The position numbers were made by a program, and so were the translations under genes. 15,694 bases of DNA from Sulfuricurvum sp. IAE1 (GTDB lineage: Bacteria; Campylobacterota; Campylobacteria; Campylobacterales; Sulfurimonadaceae), in assembly GCA_945867285.1 (NCBI GenBank), contig CAMBHX010000028.1, forward strand, positions 1-15,694, given 5' to 3'. The notes beneath the pieces were generated by a model, which was given only the letters and a program-made list of their open reading frames with translations, ran no database searches and was not told where the DNA came from. This document shows positions 1 to 7,046 of this stretch, piece after piece (the stretch's first letter is position 1; every line of letters starts with the position of its first letter).

Positions 1-270
1 ATCACAGGCGGCGGAATCGTTGAAAACTTCCCTCGTGTACTTCCTGATGGATTGCGTGCTGTAATTATAGAATCCTCCATTAAAGTGCTTCCAATCTTTG
101 AACTCATCGGTCAACATGTAGAACGTCATGAGATGTTTAGAGCATTCAATATGGGCGTTGGAATGATTTTGGTAGTCAAAGAAGAAAACGTAGCTGATGT
201 GCTAGCAGCAACAGATGGATATGTGATTGGGCATCTCGAAGAGGGTGCCAAAGAAGCGGTGTTAGTCTAA
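1..270 (+). CDS. purM: Phosphoribosylformylglycinamidine cyclo-ligase, C-terminal part (5' end outside window)
   Basis: AIR synthetase converts FGAM and ATP to 5-aminoimidazole ribonucleotide in cytosolic de novo purine synthesis. Only the last 89 residues are present, read in frame from base 1 to a TAA at 268-270. The fragment begins ITGGGIVENFPRVLPDG, the conserved PurM block (family form HITGGG-x-EN-xPR-x-LP). It continues with EMFRAFNMGVGM, matching the family EMYRTFNMGVGM segment, and then the final GYVIGHLEEG strand. An apparent TTG start at 52 is internal and not real. The gene converges on ccoG, and repeat copy 1 begins about 9 bases after the stop. The family match is strong; promoter and operon partners lie upstream of the window. 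Confidence 0.95.
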   Translation: MTGGGIVENFPRVLPDGLRAVIIESSIKVLPIFELIGQHVERHEMFRAFNMGVGMILVVKEENVADVLAATDGYVIGHLEEGAKEAVLV

Positions 271-278
271 TCGCCAAA

Positions 279-375
279 AACTCTCAAAAGCAAAGCTTTT
301 GTAGCTTTAGGGGGTTGTAGGGACAAATGTCCCTGCCACTAAAACAGATGTATTCGTTTTAGTGTGTAATATCAA
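279..375 (+). repeat. Structured intergenic repeat, copy 1
   Basis: This is one of three copies of a roughly 100-bp element. Hairpin I is CAAAAGC (285-291), loop AAA, GCTTTTG (295-301). A conserved linker with TAGCTTTAGGGGG follows. Hairpin II is the near-palindrome GGGACAAATGTCCC (320-333), extendable outward to about 8 pairs. Hairpin III pairs CACTAAAAC (337-345) with GTTTTAGTG (356-364) around a 10-base loop. The right end ATATCAA runs into the stop codon of ccoG (372-374). The element fills the space between the convergent genes purM and ccoG. No clear U-tract follows any stem, so it is not an obvious intrinsic terminator. It could be a REP- or MITE-like element or a transcribed structured RNA; the sequence does not decide. 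Confidence 0.85.
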
Positions 376-1814
376 TGGCTCACCAAATCCGCTCTAGGAT
401 AGGTGAATGTTGATTCTCTCAGTACTACTACTTCTTCTTTGTTATCCACTGCATATGCTTTTATCGTAATTGGGATAATAGTGTCTTGGGTAGGATTGTT
501 GATAATCATCTCATCAGCGTACAATACAACTACTTTTTTCTTGACCACTCCAGGCTTAGCATTAAACGGCGCAGTAGGAACATCAATTTTGATTTTCCCT
601 TCCATGCCTTTGGGAACAATAATATCAAAATAGTATTTATGGTCTTCGTTCAGGGTGTTTTGTAACAAGAATGTATAGGCGTTTTCCACCCGTGTTTTCC
701 CCTCATCGGTTTTAACGATTGAATAGAGACGATTCTCTTTGTTGATATTGAGCAACATGTACTCTTTTTTGCTCCCCATCATAATCAAAATCACCACAAG
801 CGTGAGCAATATCCCGATATAACCTAAGATCTTAGGACGCATGTAGTGGGTTTTACCTGCCATATGCAATGTCTCTTTTTCGCTTGACCACTCCACGAGA
901 CTTGGTTTTCCAAGAGCACCCATAACGCTTGTACAAGCATCTACACATTCCAAACAGTTGATACATTCGAGTTGTAAACCTTTACGGATATCGATGTGTG
1001 TAGGACATACTGTAACACAGCTTTCACATGTAGTACATTCTGCAGTAGGATTGACCGTTAGTAATGACTTTTGTGTTGTGAAACTTTTCACATGTTGAGC
1101 ATCGTAAATTTCTCCGCCACGGTTAGGATTATAGACCGCAACGACTGTATCGTCATCGAATAATACAGACTGAATACGAGAATAAGGGCATACATAGACA
1201 CAAAAGTTCTCTTTGAGGAAAACAATATCATACACCAAAAATGCCGCCACGCCCAGTGTCGTCCCAATAAGCGTTAAGTGTTCACCTGGGTGCATCATGT
1301 AAGCAAAAAAGTCCTCTGGAGGGACAAAAAACCACATAAAATCGGCTGCCGCAAGAGTTGCCAAAAATACTGACAATAACAGTATCGCCACACGCTTGAT
1401 CTTATTTTTTGTCGTTGAGTAATCAGGTTCTTGCTGTTTATTTTTAATCCGTTTGCGAAGACCAAATATTTTGGTCTCAATTAAATCACGAAAAGCGACA
1501 CGAAAAATAGTTTGAGGACACATCCAGCCACAAAATACGCGTCCACCTAAAACCGTAATCCCAAAAATCCCAATAAATCCAATCATCAGCAAAAATGGCA
1601 TTAGGTAAAGCTCTTGCATATCAAACTGTACAAACATAAGATGCAGTTTGAGTTTATCAAAACTCAGCAAAAAGAGGTGATTTCCATTGATTTGAATCCA
1701 TGGAATACTCAACGTAAATGCAGTTACAAATGCATAAAACCAATATCGATAGATTCTCCATGGAATCCACCCTTTTAAATATTCTTTACCTTTTACAACG
1801 GTTTCTTGACTCAT
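372..1814 (-). CDS. ccoG: Cytochrome c oxidase accessory protein CcoG (FixG/RdxA family)
   Basis: CcoG is a membrane-bound polyferredoxin-like protein needed for assembly of cbb3-type cytochrome c oxidase; studied homologues reduce Cu(II) to Cu(I) for the copper supply of the oxidase. The 480-residue protein shows the family layout. Membrane segments lie near residues 25-42, 70-92, 142-162 and 182-200. Two membrane-associated CxxxCP motifs occur at C95/C99 and C205/C209. Two [4Fe-4S] ferredoxin motifs follow (C260, C263, C266, C270 and C284, C287, C290, C294). A further membrane segment lies near 330-350, followed by an Ig-like C-terminal domain. The ATG at 1812-1814 has GGGAG upstream, inside the end of the preceding gene, with a 2-base gap between them, so the two are cotranscribed. 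No oxidase subunit genes (ccoNOP) are in the window. Confidence 0.96.
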   Translation of the reverse strand: MSQETVVKGKEYLKGWIPWRIYRYWFYAFVTAFTLSIPWIQINGNHLFLLSFDKLKLHLMFVQFDMQELYLMPFLLMIGFIGIFGITVLGGRVFCGWMCPQTIFRVAFRDLIETKIFGLRKRIKNKQQEPDYSTTKNKIKRVAILLLSVFLATLAAADFMWFFVPPEDFFAYMMHPGEHLTLIGTTLGVAAFLVYDIVFLKENFCVYVCPYSRIQSVLFDDDTVVAVYNPNRGGEIYDAQHVKSFTTQKSLLTVNPTAECTTCESCVTVCPTHIDIRKGLQLECINCLECVDACTSVMGALGKPSLVEWSSEKETLHMAGKTHYMRPKILGYIGILLTLVVILIMMGSKKEYMLLNINKENRLYSIVKTDEGKTRVENAYTFLLQNTLNEDHKYYFDIIVPKGMEGKIKIDVPTAPFNAKPGVVKKKVVVLYADEMIINNPTQDTIIPITIKAYAVDNKEEVVVLRESTFTYPRADLVSH

Positions 1815-1816
1815 AA

Positions 1817-2470
1817 TTATGCTCCCTTATATGGTGGTGTTGGACACTGTATTGTCTCTATCATTAATGCTCTTGCATCGCTATTGCTATTGGAATGTAT
1901 CAAATCACTACTAAGTGTCTTGAGCTCTCTGGATTCGATATAGTCTTTGAGAGAGCTTCGACTTACCCCAAGGGCACGTGAAATCTCACTAACATTGCTA
2001 CCCTCTTTGAGCATTTCAATAATTTGTTCCAGTGCACTGTCAAATTTCGAGGGTGATTTAGATCCACGCGGACGACCAATTCCTTTTTTGCTCTCATTTT
2101 GCAACCACTGCCGCAACTGATCGATGAGCCCCATAACGACCATTATATCACTCTGGGCGTTTATTTTTATCCCTTGTTTGATAAAATGAATCTCAATGTT
2201 GTTTTTGAGTAAACAGCTGAACATTTGAATAATATCTTCAATGTTGGTGCTCAAAACCCAAACATCATAGACCAGCAAAGTATCGTCTTTGAGTGATCGA
2301 AAAAACTCAACTGCAGAGTCTCTCTCACTTAGGCGCTTGCCTTGGGAGAGGTGGTCTACCATCTCGTTGGTGATGGTGATCATCAACTTTTCTTTGTATG
2401 CATTAACAAACTTTAGTTGCTCATAAATATTATCAAAGTCTTTATCGGCACGGAGATAACTAACTGTCAT
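1817..2470 (-). CDS. Serine-recombinase-like protein with lost active site and Hin-type HTH; putative regulator
   Basis: The 217-residue protein aligns by eye with resolvases and invertases along most of its length. SYLRAD (4-9) matches the YARVS motif; LKDDTLLVYDVWVLST (60-75) matches the block ending LDRLGR; a GRPRGS hinge lies at 132-137; a Hin-like helix-turn-helix occupies about 145-180 (EGSNVSEISRALGVSRSSLK). The catalytic serine position is Asp9. The conserved D-R-x-x-R of the second motif is replaced by W71, V72 and T75. Strand cleavage by the known chemistry should therefore be impossible, while fold and DNA binding appear kept. The likely role is a transcriptional regulator, perhaps of this operon with ccoG 2 bases downstream; that is inference. 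The start ATG at 2468-2470 is preceded by AGAGAGG. The tail after residue 185 is Ser/Asn-rich and probably disordered. Confidence 0.85.
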   Translation of the reverse strand: MTVSYLRADKDFDNIYEQLKFVNAYKEKLMITITNEMVDHLSQGKRLSERDSAVEFFRSLKDDTLLVYDVWVLSTNIEDIIQMFSCLLKNNIEIHFIKQGIKINAQSDIMVVMGLIDQLRQWLQNESKKGIGRPRGSKSPSKFDSALEQIIEMLKEGSNVSEISRALGVSRSSLKDYIESRELKTLSSDLIHSNSNSDARALMIETIQCPTPPYKGA

Positions 2471-2508
2471 AACGATTAAACCTCTCTAAACTATTTATTT
2501 TCATCGTC

Positions 2509-2538
2509 ATAATAGCCCAAATAGACGACTTAAGTCAA
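2509..2538 (-). promoter_or_regulatory. Predicted sigma70-type promoter of the recombinase-like gene and ccoG
   Basis: On the minus strand TTGACT (plus-strand 2533-2538) is followed by an 18-base spacer and TATTAT (2509-2514), about 40 bases before the start codon. The -35 overlaps a perfect 10-base palindrome at 2527-2536. A -35 this close to consensus is unusual in Campylobacterota, where -35 boxes are weakly conserved, which makes the match more notable. No terminator is seen between murB and this promoter, so readthrough from the mqnD-fliQ-murB operon is also possible. Confidence 0.5.
2527..2536. promoter_or_regulatory. Perfect palindrome GACTTAAGTC, candidate operator
   Basis: The sequence reads identically on both strands and overlaps the predicted -35 box of the recombinase-like gene. 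A dimeric DNA-binding protein such as the adjacent HTH protein could bind here and autoregulate. Ten bases of palindrome is modest evidence, and the binding partner is inference. Confidence 0.35.
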
Positions 2539-2550
2539 TAAAGAAGTAGT

Positions 2551-3345
2551 TTATTTCGTCACAGTTTCATCACGCAAAATGACAACTTCGCATTGAAGTG
2601 AAATATTGAATTGTTCCAGAACTCTTTTTTGTGCCTCTTTAATGAGCCATATTGCATCTTCGTATGTTCCGCCACCAGTGTTAACGAGAAAGTTGGCATG
2701 AACATCACTAAACATCATGGAGCCGTGCATGAGCCCTTTGAGCCCAACTGCTTCGATGAGACGTCCTGCATAGTCCCCCGCAGGATTTTTAAAACAACTC
2801 CCTGCACTTGGAGTGCTGGGCTGATTGGAACGCATAGCACCAAACATCTCATAACGCGCTACACTGTATCCTTTGTGAGCCTCGAAGACTGCCTCAAAGA
2901 CTACTTCATCGATGGAAGTCGTCCGATAGCCGTGAAGGATGTCACTTTTTTGTTTCCACCCACTTGGCGTGCGAAGAGCAATGAGGTAGTTAAAGATTTC
3001 ATACTCTTTGAGTCCAGCATTCATTTTGAGCATTCCGCCTACGGTTCCAGGAAGCTTGGAAAGATATTCAAAATGGGCAATGTTGTTCTTTTTACAAAAC
3101 GAGACTACTTTTCCCCCTGGGGTTGCGGCACCAATATGGAGACGATTTTCATCAAGACGGATAAAATCATACTCTTTTGAGAGAATCATCAATGGTGGAG
3201 GAGTTGGGGACACGAGAAGATTGTTAGCGCTTCCAACGATAATGCACCGTGATGGAACATTATCATTTTCGATAAGGGCAACTTCTACAATGGGCCCAAT
3301 ACGAATAGAACTAAATTTAGAGAAATCAATAGCTTTGGTATTCAT
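2551..3345 (-). CDS. murB: UDP-N-acetylenolpyruvoylglucosamine reductase
   Basis: MurB is a cytosolic FAD enzyme that reduces UDP-GlcNAc-enolpyruvate to UDP-MurNAc with NADPH, the second committed step of peptidoglycan precursor synthesis. Visible motifs are the FAD-binding VGSANNLLV (38-45), LPGTVGGMLKMNAG (98-111) and GYR with R141. GSCFKNP (182-188) contains the proton-donating serine S183. HANFLVNTGGGTYEDA lies at 216-231, and E253 sits at the position of the C-terminal catalytic Glu. At 264 residues it is of the short type common in Campylobacterota, lacking the extra loop of the E. coli enzyme. Its ATG (3343-3345) overlaps the fliQ stop by the ATG-TGA junction ATGA, suggesting translational coupling. 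It is the last gene of the mqnD-fliQ-murB operon. Confidence 0.95.
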   Translation of the reverse strand: MNTKAIDFSKFSSIRIGPIVEVALIENDNVPSRCIIVGSANNLLVSPTPPPLMILSKEYDFIRLDENRLHIGAATPGGKVVSFCKKNNIAHFEYLSKLPGTVGGMLKMNAGLKEYEIFNYLIALRTPSGWKQKSDILHGYRTTSIDEVVFEAVFEAHKGYSVARYEMFGAMRSNQPSTPSAGSCFKNPAGDYAGRLIEAVGLKGLMHGSMMFSDVHANFLVNTGGGTYEDAIWLIKEAQKRVLEQFNISLQCEVVILRDETVTK

Positions 3346-3608
3346 TGTGTAAATGTCGGAATCATATTGAACATACGAATCGTAAAATCTTGCATCTCAT
3401 TCATCATCCATGGCATAGTTAATACTATAATAATAATAATACCGATGATTTTTGGGATAAACGACAGTGTCATTTCATTGATTTGAGTAGTAGCTTGGAA
3501 GATACTGACAGCAAGGCCTAAAAACATCCCTACTAGCAATGCTGGTAGGGACAAGATAAGGGCAATTTTAAAGGTCTCTACACCAAGCCCAACGAGTTGG
3601 TCTTGCAC
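3342..3608 (-). CDS. fliQ: Flagellar type III export apparatus protein FliQ (GTG start)
   Basis: FliQ is a small inner-membrane subunit of the flagellar export gate (FliP-FliQ-FliR). The 88 residues show the family pattern of two hydrophobic hairpin helices, about 13-37 and 50-72. Family-typical segments include the N-terminal GVETFKIAL, the loop FQATTQINEMTLSFIPKI and the C-terminal PWM. The start codon is GTG (plus-strand CAC 3606-3608), preceded by AAGGAG six bases upstream. Its G is the last base of the mqnD TAG stop, a 1-base overlap. The gene overlaps murB by 4 bases downstream. No other flagellar gene is nearby; a lone fliQ next to murB also occurs in Campylobacter (from memory, Cj1675-Cj1676). 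Confidence 0.95.
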   Translation of the reverse strand: MQDQLVGLGVETFKIALILSLPALLVGMFLGLAVSIFQATTQINEMTLSFIPKIIGIIIIIVLTMPWMMNEMQDFTIRMFNMIPTFTQ

Positions 3609-4471
3609 TATGAGCTCCTTAAAAGAGTGTATTCAAGAGGAATAGTAAAATCATTCGCATCAATTTTGGCATCAAAAAAGCCGTGTTTATAACCCAGTTC
3701 AAATAGTACATTGATCGCTTTGTATTGTATTTCGTTGAGGGATATTGAGTCATCATTGGCATACAATTCAAGATACTTTTCTAGTGTTTCAGCATCAATA
3801 CGGACAAGGTTGCGCTCTAAAAGCATTTTCGACAAAGTCTCTTTGTGATCTCGGGCTACTTGTACCGCTTGCGTCAGTGTATTTTCATATGCAACTGCAC
3901 TCGTTAGTGGCAATGAGCGTCGTATTGCCATTCCTCCCAGAGGCAAGGGCAACTCTCCACCACTTAACTCACACCAAACATCCCATAACTCTCGTTCAAC
4001 TTCCAAGGCACTATCGTAGCCTAAGATACTCTCATGGATGAGAACACCCGCATCAACAATTCCATCTAAAACAGCTTGTTCTATCTCTAAAAAGTTCATA
4101 TAGATTATTTTTGCATTCGGGTAAGCGATGCGAAATAATAGTGCATTGGTAGTGTATTTTCCGCTCAACGCTACGGTAAATTTCTTCTTTAATATCGTCT
4201 CTTTTTTGCGGATGAGTTTGGGACCATAGCCACTGCCAAAACTAACCGCTGTACGTAAAAGAGCATAATCATCTCGAATATGGGGATAGAGGCCAAAGCT
4301 GATAGCGCTCACATCATACGTCCCAGCTAGCGCCTCAACATTAAGTGTTTCGATATCCAAAGCAAGATTGTCAAACGTCGTATTCATACACTCTACCCAT
4401 CCAAACTTGATAGCATAGTACATAAAAATATCGTCCGCATCAGGAGAGTGGGCAATAATTATTTTTTTCAC
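3608..4471 (-). CDS. mqnD: 1,4-dihydroxy-6-naphthoate synthase (futalosine menaquinone pathway)
   Basis: MqnD converts cyclic dehypoxanthine futalosine to 1,4-dihydroxy-6-naphthoate in the futalosine route to menaquinone, the route used by Campylobacterota. The 287 residues have the periplasmic-binding-protein-like fold of the MqnA/MqnD family. The N-terminus HSPDADDIFMYYAI corresponds to the family SPCPNDTF-like block. Residues near 105-110 (SGKYTTNALLFR) fit the substrate-binding turn. The signature LPLPLGGMAIRR, near residue 195, separates MqnD from MqnA. The start is GTG (plus-strand CAC 4469-4471), with AAGGGA five bases upstream. It is the first gene of an operon with fliQ and murB and is transcribed away from recA. 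Confidence 0.9.
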   Translation of the reverse strand: MKKIIIAHSPDADDIFMYYAIKFGWVECMNTTFDNLALDIETLNVEALAGTYDVSAISFGLYPHIRDDYALLRTAVSFGSGYGPKLIRKKETILKKKFTVALSGKYTTNALLFRIAYPNAKIIYMNFLEIEQAVLDGIVDAGVLIHESILGYDSALEVERELWDVWCELSGGELPLPLGGMAIRRSLPLTSAVAYENTLTQAVQVARDHKETLSKMLLERNLVRIDAETLEKYLELYANDDSISLNEIQYKAINVLFELGYKHGFFDAKIDANDFTIPLEYTLLRSS

Positions 4472-4488
4472 TATAGTCCCTTCGCGTT

Positions 4489-4507
4489 AATTTACATTAG
4501 GTAAATT
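4489..4507. promoter_or_regulatory. Inverted repeat in the mqnD 5' region
   Basis: AATTTAC (4489-4495) and GTAAATT (4501-4507) form a perfect 7-base inverted repeat with a 5-base spacer ATTAG, 18 bases upstream of the mqnD start codon. It is AT-rich, so it may be an operator or leader hairpin, or may arise from base composition. No confident -10 for mqnD was found around it. Confidence 0.3.
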
Positions 4508-4522
4508 TTAACGAAATAATGC

Positions 4523-4528
4523 TAAAAT
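4523..4528 (+). promoter_or_regulatory. Possible distal promoter (-10 TAAAAT) upstream of repeat copy 2
   Basis: GCTAAAATCTCCC has the form of a Campylobacterota -10 box (TAtAAT-like) and lies just before repeat copy 2. If active, transcription toward recA would carry the whole repeat in a leader of about 190 bases. No recognisable -35 is present. Confidence 0.3.
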
Positions 4529-4535
4529 CTCCCGT

Positions 4536-4635
4536 AACTCTCGAAAAATTCATTTTTTCGTAGCTTTAGGGGGCTGCAAGGGACATTTGTCCCTGCCACT
4601 ACAACGGATGTATTCGTTTTAGTGTGTAACATCAA
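4536..4635 (+). repeat. Structured intergenic repeat, copy 2
   Basis: This copy lies between the divergent genes mqnD and recA. Hairpin I is CGAAAAA (4542-4548), loop TTCAT, TTTTTCG (4554-4560), completely different in sequence from copies 1 and 3 yet perfectly paired. Hairpin II is AGGGAC (4579-4584), loop ATTT, GTCCCT (4589-4594). Hairpin III pairs ACTACAAC (4598-4605) with GTTTTAGT (4616-4623) with one mismatch. From TAGCTTTAG (4561) to ATCAA it matches copy 1 at all but about eight positions over some 75 bases. The right end CATCAA lies 91 bases before the recA start. Because the flanking genes diverge, this copy cannot be a shared terminator. Confidence 0.85.
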
Positions 4636-4688
4636 GATAATTTATATTGCATTTTGTCATATTTTTAGATGGCTTTTGTGTTTTGCCG

Positions 4689-4694
4689 TATGAT
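4689..4694 (+). promoter_or_regulatory. Predicted proximal recA promoter -10 box
   Basis: TATGAT lies 24 bases before the AGGAG ribosome-binding site of recA, with a T-rich stretch upstream, as usual for sigma70 promoters in Campylobacterota. TATACA at 4695-4700 is an alternative. No SOS (LexA) box is recognisable here, in line with the absence of LexA from these bacteria. Confidence 0.4.
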
Positions 4695-4725
4695 TATACA
4701 AAATAACCTCATTCTTTAGGAGAAT

Positions 4726-5772
4726 ATGACTATGATCGATCCACAAAAACAAAAATCGCTTGAACTTGCTATGAAGCAAATTGATAAAACCTTTGGCAAA
4801 GGGACGCTTATGCGTCTGGGCGACAAAGTTATTGAACCTATTGGATCTATTAGTACTGGTTCATTAGGGATAGATTTGGCGCTTGGCATTGGCGGTGTCC
4901 CAGAAGGGCGTGTAGTTGAGATTTATGGACCAGAAAGTTCAGGAAAGACAACTCTTACTTTGCATATTATTGCTGAAGCTCAGAAAAAAGGGTCTATTTG
5001 TGCCTTTATCGACGCTGAACATGCTTTGGACGTGGGGTACGCGAAAAATCTAGGGGTAGATGTTGAAAATCTACTTGTCTCTCAGCCCGATTATGGTGAA
5101 CAAGCGCTTGACATCGTGGAGACTATTGCTCGAAGCGGTGCTGTTGACCTTATTGTCATTGATTCTGTGGCAGCACTTACGCCTAAAGTAGAAATTGAAG
5201 GGGAGATGAGCGATCAGCAAGTGGGGGTTCAAGCGCGCCTTATGTCCAAGGCGCTACGTAAGCTCACAGGTGTACTGCACAAAATGAATTGTACGATTAT
5301 ATTTATCAATCAAATACGTATGAAAATTGGTACAATGGGGTATGGCTCACCAGAGACAACCACGGGTGGAAATGCTTTGAAATTCTATGCCTCAGTTCGT
5401 ATTGATATTCGTAAGATAGCTACTCTCAAAAGTGGTGAAAGTCAAATCGGAAATCGTGTTAAAGCAAAGATTATAAAAAATAAAGTAGCTCCTCCGTTTC
5501 GTCAAGCAGAGTTTGATATTATGTTTGGTGAGGGTATTTCTAAAGAGGGAGAGCTTGTTGACTATGGTGTCAAGCTCGACATTATTGATAAGAGTGGTGC
5601 GTGGTTTAGTTTTGAGGATACTAAGCTAGGACAAGGACGTGAAAATGTCAAACAAAAGTTTAAGGATGAGCCAGAGTTGGCTCGAGTAATCGAAGAAAAA
5701 ATAAAAGCGGCTATGGGTGTCAGCAACATTATGGCAATGGATGCATCTGAAATGAATGAGGAGGAAGAATGA
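4726..5772 (+). CDS. recA: Recombinase A
   Basis: RecA forms ATP-dependent filaments on single-stranded DNA for homologous recombination and recombinational repair. The 348-residue protein carries the Walker A motif GPESSGKTT (68-76) and the conserved blocks DAEHALD, QPDYGEQALDI, DLIVIDSVAALTP (Walker B) and the L2 region FINQIRMKIG...GSPETTTGGNALKFY. The C-terminus is acidic (NEEEE). AGGAG (4718-4722) is only 3 bases from this ATG but 9 bases from a second in-frame ATG at 4732, which would give MIDPQKQ; either may be used. No intein is present. The stop overlaps the enolase start (ATGA at 5769-5772), so the two are cotranscribed and probably translationally coupled. Confidence 0.98.
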   Translation: MTMIDPQKQKSLELAMKQIDKTFGKGTLMRLGDKVIEPIGSISTGSLGIDLALGIGGVPEGRVVEIYGPESSGKTTLTLHIIAEAQKKGSICAFIDAEHALDVGYAKNLGVDVENLLVSQPDYGEQALDIVETIARSGAVDLIVIDSVAALTPKVEIEGEMSDQQVGVQARLMSKALRKLTGVLHKMNCTIIFINQIRMKIGTMGYGSPETTTGGNALKFYASVRIDIRKIATLKSGESQIGNRVKAKIIKNKVAPPFRQAEFDIMFGEGISKEGELVDYGVKLDIIDKSGAWFSFEDTKLGQGRENVKQKFKDEPELARVIEEKIKAAMGVSNIMAMDASEMNEEEE

Positions 5773-7037
5773 TATATATTGATGAGGTAAGTGCATTAGA
5801 GGTAATGGATTCCAGAGGAAATCCTACAATCAAAGCTACGGTCATATTAAGCGATGGTACGCAAGCCAGCGCTATCGTACCAAGTGGTGCAAGTACAGGT
5901 AAGCGTGAAGCGTTAGAACTACGTGATGGTGATAGTCGTTATATGGGCAAAGGTGTTCTCAAAGCAGTAGGACACGTGAATAATGAGATTGCTGATGTGA
6001 TTATAGGGCTTAGTCCGTTTAATCAAGCGGTTATTGATGCAACCATGAAAGAGGTTGATGGGACACAAAATTATGGCAATTTGGGTGCTAATGCGGTATT
6101 GGGTGTTTCTATGGCTGTAGCTCGTGCAGCAGCGCAAAGTCTTAAAATCCCACTGTATCGTTATCTGGGTGGTGCTAATGCACTTGTTATCCCTGTTCCG
6201 ATGCTCAATATCATCAATGGTGGAAGCCATGCAGATAATAGTGTTGACTTTCAAGAGTACATGATCATGCCTGTAGGTTTTGAAGATTTTAATGAGGGTC
6301 TACGTGCCAGCGCTGAAGTGTATCATACGCTAAAAGGATTGCTTAAAGCTAAAAAGCACAATACAGCATTGGGTGATGAAGGTGGTTTTGCTCCAGATTT
6401 AGCGTCCAATGAAGAGCCTATCCAAATTATCATGGAAGCGATTGCAAAAGCAGGGTATGCAGCAGGGAAACAAATGGCTATTGCATTAGATGTTGCTGCA
6501 TCGGAGCTTGTGTGTGAGGGTGGCTATAAGCTTGATTCCGAAAATCGTACTGTAACATCGGCGCAGCTGGTCGATTATTATGTCGATTTGTGCTCTAAAT
6601 ACCCTATCGTTTCTATCGAAGATGGTCTAAGTGAAGACGATTGGGACGGCTGGAAACTGTTAACCGAAAAATTAGGTGACAAAGTTCAGCTAGTAGGGGA
6701 CGATTTATTTGTTACCAATGCATCCATTTTAGCGCAAGGAATTGAGAAGGGAATTGCGAACTCCATTTTGATTAAACCAAACCAAATTGGATCGGTTTCT
6801 GAGACAATGCAAACGGTACGTTTGGCACAACGTAATGGCTACAAATGTGTAATGTCCCACCGTTCGGGCGAGAGTGAAGATGCATTTATTGCTGATTTTG
6901 CAGTGGCGCTTAATTGTGGCGAAATCAAAACAGGTTCAACCGCCCGTGGTGAACGTACTGCTAAGTACAATCGTCTCCTCGAAATCGAAAACGAAGTAGT
7001 ATATGGCGAATATCTTGGAAGCTCATTGTTTCAATAG
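5769..7037 (+). CDS. eno: Enolase (phosphopyruvate hydratase)
   Basis: Enolase interconverts 2-phosphoglycerate and phosphoenolpyruvate in glycolysis and gluconeogenesis. The 422-residue protein has the family length. Motifs include MDSRGNPT near the N-terminus and the flexible loop PSGASTGKREALELRDGD. The metal-binding acidic residues are in ALDVAASE, SIEDGLSEDDW and GDDLFVTN. ILIKPNQIGSVSET carries the catalytic lysine near residue 336, and SHRSGESEDAFIADFAV starts near 364. The ATG overlaps the recA stop by 4 bases; GAGGAAGA within the recA end serves as the ribosome-binding site. The recA-eno pairing is also found in Campylobacter (from memory, Cj1673c-Cj1672c). Confidence 0.98.
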   Translation: MIYIDEVSALEVMDSRGNPTIKATVILSDGTQASAIVPSGASTGKREALELRDGDSRYMGKGVLKAVGHVNNEIADVIIGLSPFNQAVIDATMKEVDGTQNYGNLGANAVLGVSMAVARAAAQSLKIPLYRYLGGANALVIPVPMLNIINGGSHADNSVDFQEYMIMPVGFEDFNEGLRASAEVYHTLKGLLKAKKHNTALGDEGGFAPDLASNEEPIQIIMEAIAKAGYAAGKQMAIALDVAASELVCEGGYKLDSENRTVTSAQLVDYYVDLCSKYPIVSIEDGLSEDDWDGWKLLTEKLGDKVQLVGDDLFVTNASILAQGIEKGIANSILIKPNQIGSVSETMQTVRLAQRNGYKCVMSHRSGESEDAFIADFAVALNCGEIKTGSTARGERTAKYNRLLEIENEVVYGEYLGSSLFQ

Positions 7038-7046
7038 AAAACAAAG

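Noticed and set aside
279..375. Repeat copies as ordinary rho-independent terminators
   Set aside because: No stem is followed by a good U-tract in either direction, and copy 2 lies between divergent genes where no terminator is expected.
1817..2470. Active DNA invertase or mobile-element resolvase
   Set aside because: The catalytic serine and key arginines are replaced, and no inverted crossover sites or transposase genes were seen nearby.
2611..3352. Long plus-strand open frames opposite murB
   Set aside because: They are antisense to a clear murB gene, lack ribosome-binding sites and resemble no protein family.
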